Source: CAZIVE01 sp964542435
GTDB lineage: Bacteria > Bacteroidota > Bacteroidia > Bacteroidales > Tannerellaceae
Assembly (NCBI GenBank): GCA_964542435.1
Contig: CAZIVE010000066.1
Coordinates: 1 to 14,958 of the forward strand
DNA length: 14,958 bases
Direction: 5' to 3'
Part shown: piece by piece, positions 7,053 to 14,407 of the stretch
Layout of the letters: each line of letters opens with the position of its first letter
Numbering within the stretch: position 1 is the first letter of the stretch
Position numbers and translations under genes: made by a program
Notes under the pieces: model-generated
What the model saw: the letters and a program-made list of their open reading frames with translations, nothing else
Told to the model about the DNA's origin: nothing
Database searches by the model: none

Positions 7053-7215
7053 CCAGGAAGCGAGAGAATTCGAAGAGAACATTGTACGTGGTGCCAACAT
7101 CGCGTTCCAACGTTTGGTAAACCAGACGAAAAAGGAAAACGGCGAATTGGCCTTTTCACACGACGGACATGTTTTTAAAGTCAAAGCTCATGATTTAGAC
7201 AAAATGATGTTTTAA
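7045..7215 (+). CDS. Small protein overlapping the zeta-like kinase, candidate antitoxin
   Basis: From ATG 7045 this is a 56-aa protein; an in-frame ATG at 7021 would give 64 aa but more overlap with the kinase gene. It overlaps the kinase stop by 8 bp and ends before a strong terminator, so the two form one transcript. The N-terminal half is helical and acidic (NDQEAREFEEN), followed by VRGANIAFQRLVNQ. The C-terminal half looks like two beta strands (GELAFSH, GHVFKVKA) ending in a DLDKM tail. I recognise no named domain. Small ORFs directly after zeta-like kinases make it a plausible antitoxin or regulatory partner, by position only. Confidence 0.7.
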   Translation: MNDQEAREFEENIVRGANIAFQRLVNQTKKENGELAFSHDGHVFKVKAHDLDKMMF

Positions 7216-7251
7216 TTTATTTACTTCGACTCGAATTTGATTCAGACATTG

Positions 7252-7281
7252 AAAGCGGACATTTGCAGGTCCGCTTTTTTT
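7252..7281 (+). terminator. Rho-independent terminator after the zeta-like module
   Basis: The 9-bp perfect stem AAAGCGGAC/GTCCGCTTT (7252-7260 and 7269-7277) has an 8-nt loop and runs into a T-tract to 7280. It is a textbook intrinsic terminator, 37 nt past the stop of the small ORF. Confidence 0.9.
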
Positions 7282-7362
7282 ATAACTACTCCTTTCCTTT
7301 TTATAAAGACTTCAAAATCTTTCCTCCGATGACCGTTCGCCTTGACAAAAGAGAATAAATTA

Positions 7363-7443
7363 TTCAACCATGGTTAAAAATTTTTTTCACACTATGTCAG
7401 CAAGCGTCGCATAGTATCTCAAAATATTTTAACCATGGTTGAA
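7363..7443. repeat. 81-bp inverted repeat with two AACCATGGTT palindromes
   Basis: Arms at 7363-7379 and 7427-7443 are perfect 17-bp reverse complements. On the same centre, ACTATG (7391-7396) pairs with CATAGT (7410-7415). Four more A/T pairs sit in the internal loop, and the apical loop is 13 nt. Each arm itself contains the 10-bp palindrome AACCATGGTT, at 7366-7375 and 7431-7440. The right copy extends to a 30-bp palindrome (7421-7450) with one mismatched pair. It lies between convergent genes, apart from their two terminators. It could be a paired protein-binding site, a MITE-like remnant or an RNA hairpin. Confidence 0.85.
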
Positions 7444-7480
7444 ATATTTTTTCATCATATAGCATGAAGCCCGTCTATTA

Positions 7481-7540
7481 CAAAGAAAAGCAGTTGCACC
7501 GCCGAAAGAAAATGAATTCTCTTTACAACAAGTGCAACTG
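7481..7540 (-). terminator. Candidate terminator of the receptor/lipoprotein operon
   Basis: CAGTTGCAC (7491-7499) and GTGCAACTG (7532-7540) form a perfect 9-bp stem around a 32-nt loop. On the minus strand it is followed by a pyrimidine-rich CTTTTCTTTG tail. It lies about 24 nt beyond the lipoprotein stop. The long loop makes it less typical. Confidence 0.55.
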
Positions 7541-7563
7541 TCGTTATAAATAAAGGGACGCGA

Positions 7564-9117
7564 TTAATAATTCGTATTCTCCGGGTCAAAATTGGTCCAA
7601 CCGTCAAGCCATGTGTCGTTGGCACTGAAGGCTCCGATGTAGGATACTTTCGTGAAACTACTCAGCAAAGAGCTGGTGAAAGAGGCGGCATCAAGCAACG
7701 GACTTCCTGCCTGCGGACGGAACGGAACGCCAGCATTGATGCCATCGGTGAGATTCCAACTTGAAGCTGAATCCGAAACCTTGACATTCGGCTGTGCAAG
7801 CAACCAAGTTGAAGAGAAGGATTTTTTTGTCTTGTCATAAGTAATAGGACTTTTCCAAGAGGTAATCAACTCATCGACATAGGATTTGTTGGCATCGGAA
7901 CCTGTGATTCCAAGTGCGGCAAACCAAACATTCTGAATGTTGATAAGACCTTTCGTTGCTGATGTCTGTGAATCGCCCTTTTCTCCATCAATAATGATGC
8001 CGATTGGCCAACCAACTACAACCGAATTGAAGCATGAGAGTCTGGATGCACGGCGAATATGCATGGCTGTCTGATATTTTCCTAAAGCAGAACCGTTGTT
8101 CGGATTGAATGATCCGCCCGTGATATAATCGGTCGTATTTTCAAAACCGTCACGACCCATCGGACCGATGAATGTGATGTTGCTGAATACAGCTTTTGTA
8201 TATGGCTCTATCAGATCGCCTCCAGCATCGTTATCACTTTCAAAGCCGTTGGATTGAGATTGGTCGGCAATACGAGGATTACGTATGGAAAGGCCAAACT
8301 GAACGTTTCCACTGAAACCGTTGTCGGTATCGAAATCATCGTCCCATCCTGAATAGGCTACAATATGATTGCAATTGACCGTTCCACCGAACCATTCGAA
8401 GGAGTCGTCGTTGCTGTATGAAACCTGAACATGATCAATCTGTGTGCCGCTGCCTACAGATCCTAATGTCAGACCGTTGATCTCCTTATCCTTCTGGAAA
8501 GGATATCCAGCAAACTCAATACGCACGTAACTAAGAATACCTGAATTGTCCGAAGCATCCGAGCCACCGTGATGTGTGCGCGGGCCACCTTCAATCTGCT
8601 GATCGTTGTTCTGGTTGTTCGGAGCTTTACCACAAATAATAATGCCGCCCCAATCGCCTGGTTTACGAGAACCTGCAGGCTGTGCGGATGTAAAGACAAT
8701 CGGAGAAGAAGCTGTGCCTTGTGCAATCAGCTTTCCACCACGCTCAGCAATCAGAGTTGCCATGGTTTTCTTGTCGCCTCTGATGACTGTGCCTGGTTCG
8801 ATGGTCAATGTAGAACCATCGGCAATATAAATCCAGCCTTTCAGATAATAAGTTCCCTTCTTGATGGTCTGTGATCCTTTGAAAACCAGTTCAGAATCGC
8901 CATTGCCAATTGTGTCACGATTCGTTCCGAACAGAATATCATTTACACTTTTCAAACCTCCATCAGTTCCCCAAGTACGTTCAACAGTAGGTTCAGGTGT
9001 CGGATCGTTGTTGTTGCTATTGTCACAAGAGACGAAGGGAATAGCCATCGCCAACAAGACAAATGCATAAGTCAAACTCTTTCTCATTTTCATTTCATTC
9101 TTGAATTGATTAAACAT
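7564..9117 (-). CDS. Secreted beta-helix-like lipoprotein paired with TonB-dependent receptor
   Basis: This 517-aa exported lipoprotein has a signal peptide with lipobox FVSC ending at Cys31, then a low-complexity Asn/Pro/Glu linker. Met9 (9093) and Met11 (9087) are equally plausible starts. Residues about 80-400 look like a right-handed beta-helix or similar repeat fold: TLTIEPGTVIRG (103-114), GDWGGIIICGKAP (154-166), GILSYVRIEFAG (193-204) and SNDDSFEWFGGTV (235-247). Two acidic loops, DDDFDTDNGFSG (259-270) and SNGFESDNDAGG (289-300), could bind metal. The C-terminal YIGAFSANDTWLDGWTNFDP is a family signature I recognise from Bacteroidetes proteins encoded beside TonB receptors. It follows the receptor by 16 nt and takes the place a SusD-like protein would hold. 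The ligand is unknown; it is likely surface-exposed. Confidence 0.85.
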   Translation of the reverse strand: MFNQFKNEMKMRKSLTYAFVLLAMAIPFVSCDNSNNNDPTPEPTVERTWGTDGGLKSVNDILFGTNRDTIGNGDSELVFKGSQTIKKGTYYLKGWIYIADGSTLTIEPGTVIRGDKKTMATLIAERGGKLIAQGTASSPIVFTSAQPAGSRKPGDWGGIIICGKAPNNQNNDQQIEGGPRTHHGGSDASDNSGILSYVRIEFAGYPFQKDKEINGLTLGSVGSGTQIDHVQVSYSNDDSFEWFGGTVNCNHIVAYSGWDDDFDTDNGFSGNVQFGLSIRNPRIADQSQSNGFESDNDAGGDLIEPYTKAVFSNITFIGPMGRDGFENTTDYITGGSFNPNNGSALGKYQTAMHIRRASRLSCFNSVVVGWPIGIIIDGEKGDSQTSATKGLINIQNVWFAALGITGSDANKSYVDELITSWKSPITYDKTKKSFSSTWLLAQPNVKVSDSASSWNLTDGINAGVPFRPQAGSPLLDAASFTSSLLSSFTKVSYIGAFSANDTWLDGWTNFDPENTNY

Positions 9118-9133
9118 GTGTAATATTATTGTT

Positions 9134-11965
9134 TTAGAATAGATAACTCAAGCTCATATTGAAATCGTGGCCCGGACGATACTGGCGCGTGATCTGCTCA
9201 ACAGTCTTCTTCGCATCGTTCACGGTCACCTTGGCAAACTGTTTGCAAGTAACCTTCTCAGCCAACAGATCGCGGGCAGAAAGACGAGCTTCCCAATGTT
9301 TGCCGAACTTCTTCGAAAAGTTTAGGTCGATGGCATTTCGCGGCATCTCGTACGAATCGGGAATACGAGAGTTATCATCCACCGTTGTTCCTTGTGAACG
9401 ACCTACGCCGATGATTCTCTTTCCGATACGGTTGTAGAGAAGTCCAACGTTTATGTGTGATTTGTCATTCGTATAAAAAATACCGGTATTGACGAGATAA
9501 GGCGATTGTCCTTGCATCGGACGATTCATTTCCTTCGAACCCGGCTCAAAACGCACCTTACTTTTGATGAGCGATCCGTTGAAACTGAAGCTGAAGTTTT
9601 TCAGTCCGATAAAACTGAGATCCTTACGGATATCTAGTTCTGCGCCGTAATTATCTGCACCTTTGGCATTGATAAAGGAATAGACAAGGTCTGTTCCGCC
9701 GGAAACCGTATATGTCCATTCAATCGGATCTTTGAAATTCTTATAAAAGAGCGCCAGACTAATCTCTTCTCCGTTGGAAGGATACCATTCATAACGCAGA
9801 TCGAGATTGTGGATGTATGCCGGAGCCAATGCATAATTACCCTGCACATCAGAAGCCAGATCGAAATCATAAAATACAGAAGGCGAAAGCTCACGGAATT
9901 CGGGACGGTTCACACTTCGTCCGTAACTAGCCCGAAGAACCTGCTTTTCATCCAGTTTGAAGGACATATTGACTGACGGGAAGAAATCGTTGTAATCATA
10001 ACTGTTGGTCGAATGACTTTTCTCGTATTTCCTCAAATTACGTATAATCTCCATGCGATTGTGTTCATACCGAACACCTGCGTAAATGTCAAGTTTGCCG
10101 AATGGCATGTCAAAAGCAGCATATCCTGCATACAACTGATTGTTCCCGTCGTAACTGTTGGTCCAGTTCACCTGTTCAAGCATATAAAGTTTGTCCAATC
10201 CGTAGTTCTCGTCTTTCAGCAGTTGCGATGGAAGATCGTAGAACTTGAAGCCGTAAGGGAGCGTATTGTTGGCGGCATTCCAAGTATAGATAAATTCTCG
10301 TGTCGAATAGCTGCGGGTTCGGTATTCTCCATAAGCACCCGCTTTCAACGTTGGAGTAAATGCACCGAATGTCAAAGGACGAACCCAATTGACATTGGCA
10401 GAAAATATATGTTCGTCAAGTTTGGTAAACTCACGGTTGATGTCGTTTCCTGTCGCCAAAGCCAAGATTCCGTCGGAACTCTCCGAATCATCAATCAGAT
10501 AACGACGTCGATCGGGCATATTACGGTTCGCATATGCATAGCCTACACTCCAGTCGAGGCGCCCATCGTCTTTCAAGGTGTATTTTCCTGTCAACTGTCC
10601 GTTGTATGTTGTTCGACTGTTGTAGTAATATTCCGCACTTCTCTCCTGATTGTTCTGTGCACTGATTCCGTTACGCAAAGTATAACGAGTCTTGCCCAAT
10701 TGGTTGAAGATATTCTTGAATTCATATTTTCCGTTTCCTGAAGAAGGAAGAAACGTCATATTCACCATGACGCCCAAACGCGCATCGTGATTGTACTGGT
10801 TGTCCTTGCTGTGACGAAGGTAATTGCTGCGGTCGTGCGACGTATCGTAACCTCCGAAGAGCGAATTCTCCATGTCTTTGTAGCTCTTGTAGGAATTGCT
10901 GTAATTCACAGCGCCGATATAGGAGAACGAAGCGCCCGAAGAATATTCCTTGCGGCGGGCAAAGTCCATCCCGAAACTCATATCGGCCAAAGGCTTCCTG
11001 TTTTTCACCGTCCAGTCATTATCCAATCCGTTTCCTAGAAGATTGATGCTATTGTCCACGCCGTCAAATCCTTTCAAAACGGAATGAATGCCGCCACTGA
11101 GCGAGCGCAATCCGTTGTCGAATCCAAGAAAATCCGTACCGCTTCCTTTATTATAGGTAAAGTCGCGGAAATGCGTCTTGTCGTTCACTCCTGCCCCGAG
11201 ATTCACTTTCAAACTGTTGGTAGAAGGTACATCCTTGGTCTGAATCAGAATGAAACCGCCCGTAAAGTCGGCAGGATATTCAGGTGCAGGACTCTTCACG
11301 ATGACGATGTTGTCAAGCTGCGAAGAAGGTATGATATCAAATGAGAAGGCTCGAGCATCAGCTTCACTGCTTGGCACGGCGCCATTGTTGATCCAAACAT
11401 TATTATATCGTTGAGACAATCCGCGCACCATGACGAACTTTTCCTCGATCAAACTTACGCCTGGCACTCGCCGAATCACTTCCGAAGCATCTTTGTCCTG
11501 CGTACGACTGATTTGTTGTGCCGAGACACCGGTCTGGATGACGAGACTTTTGCGTTGTGCAGTAAGAAGAGCTGTTTCGGTATTCTTCTTGGCCTGGCCT
11601 GTGACCGTCACCTCTTTCAGATTCTGTGTATTGCTGGAAAGTGCAATGTCAAGCGTCACCGTTTCATCGGCAGTTACTTTGACAATATGCTTATCAGAAG
11701 TGTATGATACATACGAAAATTCCAATGTATAACTACCGGCATTCAGCTTGATTTCATACTGTCCGTCGATGTTAGTTACAACTCCGGAAGTCGTTCCAAC
11801 AACAGAAACTGCAGCTCCGATGAGTGGTTCCTTGGTCGTTTTGTCTGTAATTTTTCCTTTGACGACAGCGGCCTGCAATGGCATGACCATTAATATCCAT
11901 AATAAAGGCAGAATAAATCTCTTTCCCTTCAAGCGATCTCTGCACTTAGTAAAATTCTTTCCCAT
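9134..11965 (-). CDS. TonB-dependent outer-membrane receptor with CarboxypepD_reg-like domain
   Basis: This 943-aa TonB-dependent transporter has a signal peptide (hydrophobic core about 17-30, cleavage near QAA at 31-33). A carboxypeptidase-regulatory-like domain spans about 36-110 (VKGKITDKTTKEPLIGAAV). A TonB-box-like stretch KEVTVTG is at 117-123. The plug spans about 140-245 with VRGLSQRYNNVWINNGAVP, SFDIIPSSQLDNIVIVKSP and YPADFTGGFILIQTKD. The remainder is a 22-strand-type barrel ending in an aromatic MSLSYLF, normal for outer-membrane barrels. No SusD gene accompanies it; the co-transcribed beta-helix lipoprotein is the likely partner. It should import a TonB-dependent substrate, but nothing in the sequence names it and there is no adjacent enzyme or ECF sigma/anti-sigma pair. 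Confidence 0.95.
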   Translation of the reverse strand: MGKNFTKCRDRLKGKRFILPLLWILMVMPLQAAVVKGKITDKTTKEPLIGAAVSVVGTTSGVVTNIDGQYEIKLNAGSYTLEFSYVSYTSDKHIVKVTADETVTLDIALSSNTQNLKEVTVTGQAKKNTETALLTAQRKSLVIQTGVSAQQISRTQDKDASEVIRRVPGVSLIEEKFVMVRGLSQRYNNVWINNGAVPSSEADARAFSFDIIPSSQLDNIVIVKSPAPEYPADFTGGFILIQTKDVPSTNSLKVNLGAGVNDKTHFRDFTYNKGSGTDFLGFDNGLRSLSGGIHSVLKGFDGVDNSINLLGNGLDNDWTVKNRKPLADMSFGMDFARRKEYSSGASFSYIGAVNYSNSYKSYKDMENSLFGGYDTSHDRSNYLRHSKDNQYNHDARLGVMVNMTFLPSSGNGKYEFKNIFNQLGKTRYTLRNGISAQNNQERSAEYYYNSRTTYNGQLTGKYTLKDDGRLDWSVGYAYANRNMPDRRRYLIDDSESSDGILALATGNDINREFTKLDEHIFSANVNWVRPLTFGAFTPTLKAGAYGEYRTRSYSTREFIYTWNAANNTLPYGFKFYDLPSQLLKDENYGLDKLYMLEQVNWTNSYDGNNQLYAGYAAFDMPFGKLDIYAGVRYEHNRMEIIRNLRKYEKSHSTNSYDYNDFFPSVNMSFKLDEKQVLRASYGRSVNRPEFRELSPSVFYDFDLASDVQGNYALAPAYIHNLDLRYEWYPSNGEEISLALFYKNFKDPIEWTYTVSGGTDLVYSFINAKGADNYGAELDIRKDLSFIGLKNFSFSFNGSLIKSKVRFEPGSKEMNRPMQGQSPYLVNTGIFYTNDKSHINVGLLYNRIGKRIIGVGRSQGTTVDDNSRIPDSYEMPRNAIDLNFSKKFGKHWEARLSARDLLAEKVTCKQFAKVTVNDAKKTVEQITRQYRPGHDFNMSLSYLF

Positions 11966-12234
11966 ATTGTTCCTTTATTTATTCGCAGCAAAGGTCTCCC
12001 GAACAGATTACAAGGTTGTGACAGAAACATAATAAGAATGTGAATGTTTCGGTGGGTATAAAGTCTCGTCTTCGACCTCTAATCATGACGCTGTGGTCAC
12101 TCTGTCAATCTATAGAGGTCTAAACGGTTATTTAAGCATGCTGAATTGAGAAAGGATTCAAAAGCGGTGACTTACATCTATATATTGGGTTATTATCTAA
12201 ACGCCGCAGATTACTATAGGGAATATCAGGACAT
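11966..12234. other. Intergenic region upstream of the TonB receptor
   Basis: No ORF of note lies here. Besides the weak -7 box, the one structure I see is an inverted repeat with perfect 8-bp arms, GACCTCTA at 12074-12081 and TAGAGGTC at 12113-12120, around a 31-nt spacer. It lies about 110-155 bp upstream of the receptor start and might be a regulatory site. I recognise no riboswitch. Confidence 0.4.
11989..11996 (-). promoter_or_regulatory. Possible -7 box for the TonB receptor operon
   Basis: The minus strand reads GACCTTTG, one mismatch from TAnnTTTG, 23 nt upstream of the receptor ATG. No convincing -33 element is seen, so this is a weak call. Confidence 0.25.
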
Positions 12235-12264
12235 AAAAAAACCTCAAGCACAGTGCTTGAGGTT
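12235..12264 (-). terminator. Terminator of the tRNA-Met gene
   Basis: AACCTCAAGCAC (12240-12251) and GTGCTTGAGGTT (12253-12264) are perfect 12-bp complements. On the minus strand the stem runs into a T-tract (complement of the A-run at 12235-12240). It lies 10 nt beyond the tRNA 3' end. Confidence 0.9.
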
Positions 12265-12274
12265 CCCAAATTTG

Positions 12275-12346
12275 TGGCGGAGATAAGACTCGAACTTATG
12301 ACCTTTAGGTTATGAGCCTAACGAGCTACCACTGCTCCACTCCGCG
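12275..12346 (-). tRNA. tRNA-Met (CAT), initiator type
   Basis: The minus strand gives a 72-nt cloverleaf. The acceptor starts CGCGGAG and pairs with CTCCGC, leaving position 1 (C) unpaired against C72. The D-arm is GAGC...AGCTC, the anticodon loop CTCATAA carries CAT, and the T-arm has TTCGAGT between ATAAG and CTTAT. The unpaired 1-72 position and the A11-T24 pair in the D-stem are hallmarks of initiator tRNA (fMet), and the overall string closely resembles known bacterial initiator tRNAs. The anticodon stem has two of the three G-C pairs usual in initiators (TTAGG/CCTAA). CCA is not encoded. Confidence 0.93.
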
Positions 12347-12378
12347 ATCTATATGCATCCTTCTTCCGGATTGCGTTG

Positions 12379-12410
12379 CAAAAGTAGGGACTATTTTCGA
12401 CTTCTCCAAA
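12379..12410 (-). promoter_or_regulatory. Bacteroidales-type promoter of the tRNA gene
   Basis: On the minus strand TTTG (12407-12410) and TACTTTTG (12379-12386) are 20 bp apart, an exact match to the -33 TTTG / -7 TAnnTTTG pattern and its spacing. The -7 box ends about 33 nt before the mature tRNA 5' end. Confidence 0.75.
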
Positions 12411-12825
12411 TCTTTTTTCAATTTGTTTTGTTTTTTATTTGAAATTCTACCGTAGGAACGAATTATTCAGAAATTAGTGACTTATGAACCAGCCTTGAAA
12501 GTTGAGTAATAATTTGTTGAAAGTTTTAATTTATACGATTTACAATACATTGCTTAGCATGTAAAATAGCTCTATGGCTGTAAAAGTATTATAATCATAT
12601 TGATTTAATAAATTCATTGTTAGGAATATTAATTTATTCCATAAAAATATTAATTATTAAAGCAATTATTTTAATTTGATATTACTTATAAAATCGTATA
12701 TTAAAGAGTTCATTGTTAGATTATGAGTTCAACTTAAAATTATTATATACATGGAAAAGTAGAAACTATAATGAGTATATTGACCAATGATGCCATTTGG
12801 AGATTGTTTAGTAATCGTTATTTCC
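12411..12825. other. AT-rich intergenic region without a gene
   Basis: About 415 bp of strongly AT-rich sequence with no plausible ORF, sitting between the tRNA promoter and the 3' end of the LuxR gene. Small features are an inverted repeat GGAATA/TATTCC (12623-12640) and an 11-bp direct repeat TTCATTGTTAG (12613-12623 and 12709-12719). Both may be chance given the base composition. I see no clear terminator for the LuxR gene and no RNA gene. Confidence 0.5.
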
Positions 12826-13575
12826 CTATAAATCGATTAGATTCATGCGTAGTCCAATTTCAACAGCAGCTGTAGTATTCTTAACTTTAAGCTTAGTTAG
12901 AATGTTTTGTCTATGACGGCTGACGGTATAAACTGAAATACATAGTTTATCTGCAATCTGTTTGCTGCCATAACCTGCAGCCAAGAGGGAGAGTATTTCG
13001 AGTTGGCGTTTGCTTAGCAACTTATTATCAGACTGCTTTAAACAAATAGTTTCTCCAGTACAGGTATTTATAATGTATCCGTCCATAAAACCTGGTATTG
13101 ATTGAAACGGTGCATATGTGCATAATCCTAACCATGCGTTTCCTTTTGAATCTAATTCCACATAACGAGTGGTATGAAAGACTGGAAGAGTTCTTTGCCC
13201 TTGCACTTGAAAATGCATAAGACAACAGACTGCATAATTTGTTTTGTCTGAAACAGGAACGGTTTCTAAAAAATGAAAATAGCGGAGTTCCAATATATGT
13301 CTTTGAATCAATTCTTCATGAGGGACTTTATTGAAAATTTCCTCTTCAAAAGCCGTATTTGTATCAATATAAGATTCAGACAATCCTAATATCTGTCCAA
13401 ATGCGCCTGAATAAATATAACATGAATTACGTTGAAAATCGGATATAACAGAAATACCATTCGTAGCTTTTGCATAGGCTGACGCATAACCTTTCACATC
13501 TTCCAAAATGGGACTAAGTTCATTATCGTCAAACGATTGCCCCGTCAATAAATTCTTTAGTTCTTGACCGTCCAT
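12826..13575 (-). CDS. LuxR-family transcriptional regulator with PAS-like N-terminal region
   Basis: This 249-aa regulator has a C-terminal LuxR/GerE helix-turn-helix at about residues 187-245: LSKRQLEILSLLAAGYGSKQIA, then the recognition-helix part LCISVYTVSRHRQNILTKL. The N-terminal 180 residues contain a probable PAS-like sensing fold (GISVISDFQRNSCYIYSG, then a GLSESYI segment near 64-70). No receiver-domain aspartate pattern is seen, so it is not a classical response regulator. It is divergent from the DUF1349 lipoprotein across only 88 bp, the usual layout for a regulator and its target. I find no TAnnTTTG box on its own strand. The region is AT-rich compared with the rest of the window. 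Confidence 0.9.
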   Translation of the reverse strand: MDGQELKNLLTGQSFDDNELSPILEDVKGYASAYAKATNGISVISDFQRNSCYIYSGAFGQILGLSESYIDTNTAFEEEIFNKVPHEELIQRHILELRYFHFLETVPVSDKTNYAVCCLMHFQVQGQRTLPVFHTTRYVELDSKGNAWLGLCTYAPFQSIPGFMDGYIINTCTGETICLKQSDNKLLSKRQLEILSLLAAGYGSKQIADKLCISVYTVSRHRQNILTKLKVKNTTAAVEIGLRMNLIDL

Positions 13576-13596
13576 CTTATTTTTGGTTAATTATCA

Positions 13597-13611
13597 CCAT
13601 TTTGAGAATGG
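13597..13611. promoter_or_regulatory. Dyad over the -33 element between luxR-type gene and DUF1349 gene
   Basis: CCATT and AATGG flank a 5-bp centre. The dyad covers the -33 TTTG (13601-13604) of the DUF1349 promoter and lies 22 bp upstream of the regulator ATG. It is a candidate operator for the divergent LuxR-type protein. The short arms mean chance is not excluded. Confidence 0.4.
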
Positions 13612-13630
13612 CATATAAAGCCTAATTTTG
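13601..13630 (+). promoter_or_regulatory. Bacteroidales-type promoter of the DUF1349 lipoprotein gene
   Basis: TTTG (13601-13604) and TAATTTTG (13623-13630) are separated by 18 bp, close to the normal -33/-7 spacing. The expected transcript start is about 13637, giving a leader of roughly 27 nt. Confidence 0.65.
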
Positions 13631-13663
13631 CATCGAAATTAATCAATTAAATTCAAATAAACA

Positions 13664-14407
13664 ATGAAAAGCAGTTCAATGTACAAATTAATTGTAGCAG
13701 GATGTATCCTTTTGATATCATGTCAGCCTAAAACTGCCGCAAAACAAGAACCTCAACAAACAAGCAGTACAACTGTTATGAATAAAATTACCGAGTGTAG
13801 CGTTAGCGTAGGTGCTATCTCTTTTACCAATGCGATCAATGGAGCTGAAAAGAACGTAAAAATATTAGATAACGGAGCCTTAGAGTTCAACTGTGTGCAG
13901 GGTCTTGATTTTTTTTGTGATCCTAACGGAAAATTATCTAACACCACTTTGCCTATCTTGTTAGTTCCTATAAACAATACTAAGCCATTTACTTTTATAG
14001 CTAAAGTTACGCCAGGATTCACTATCGATGGACTATATAACGCAGCAGACCTTTTTGTTTATTCCAACGATTCACTGTGGCAGAAGCTTTCGTTTGAACA
14101 GGATGAATATGGGAATCACCGCGTAGTTTCTGTAAGGACACAGGGCACTTCGGATGATAACAATCATGACAAATTGGATGTGAAAGCTGTTTATTTGAAG
14201 ATATCGTCGGATACCAAAACTATCGCCAGTTATTATTCTGTCGATAAAAAGGAATGGCACATGGTTCGACTATATAAGAACTATTATTCCCAAAGCATCT
14301 ATCTTGGCATCAGCAGTCAATGTCCACAAAAAGGCAGCTGTTTGAGCTATTTTGAAGAAATGTCGTTAACTCACGACAATGTAAGAGATTTCCGTCTTGG
14401 AGTATAA
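13664..14407 (+). CDS. DUF1349-domain lipoprotein (concanavalin A-like fold)
   Basis: This 247-aa lipoprotein has a lipobox LISC ending at Cys20; Met1 or Met6 could start it, and the signal fits either. After a short Gln/Thr-rich linker, residues about 45-240 match the DUF1349 / 'regulation of enolase 1' family, a concanavalin A-like beta-sandwich. Recognisable segments are LDFFCDPNGK (81-90), PFTFIAKVTPGF, DLFVYSNDSLWQKLSFEQD, HRVVSVRTQGTSDDNN, ASYYSVDKKEWHMVRLY and GISSQCPQKGSC. Proteins of this fold often bind sugars, but the ligand here is unknown. It sits opposite a LuxR-type regulator with a shared control region, so it is probably that regulator's target. Confidence 0.88.
   Translation: MKSSSMYKLIVAGCILLISCQPKTAAKQEPQQTSSTTVMNKITECSVSVGAISFTNAINGAEKNVKILDNGALEFNCVQGLDFFCDPNGKLSNTTLPILLVPINNTKPFTFIAKVTPGFTIDGLYNAADLFVYSNDSLWQKLSFEQDEYGNHRVVSVRTQGTSDDNNHDKLDVKAVYLKISSDTKTIASYYSVDKKEWHMVRLYKNYYSQSIYLGISSQCPQKGSCLSYFEEMSLTHDNVRDFRLGV

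Noticed and set aside
7363..7443. Inverted repeat as an insertion sequence
   Set aside because: Only 13-47 bp separate the arms, no transposase remnant is present, and no clear target-site duplication flanks the arms.
10013..10741. Plus-strand 242-codon open frame
   Set aside because: Antisense to the TonB receptor barrel; shadow of beta-barrel codon patterns.
9134..11965. SusC of a full polysaccharide utilisation locus
   Set aside because: No SusD homologue, glycoside hydrolase or hybrid sensor lies nearby in this window; the partner is a beta-helix-like lipoprotein.
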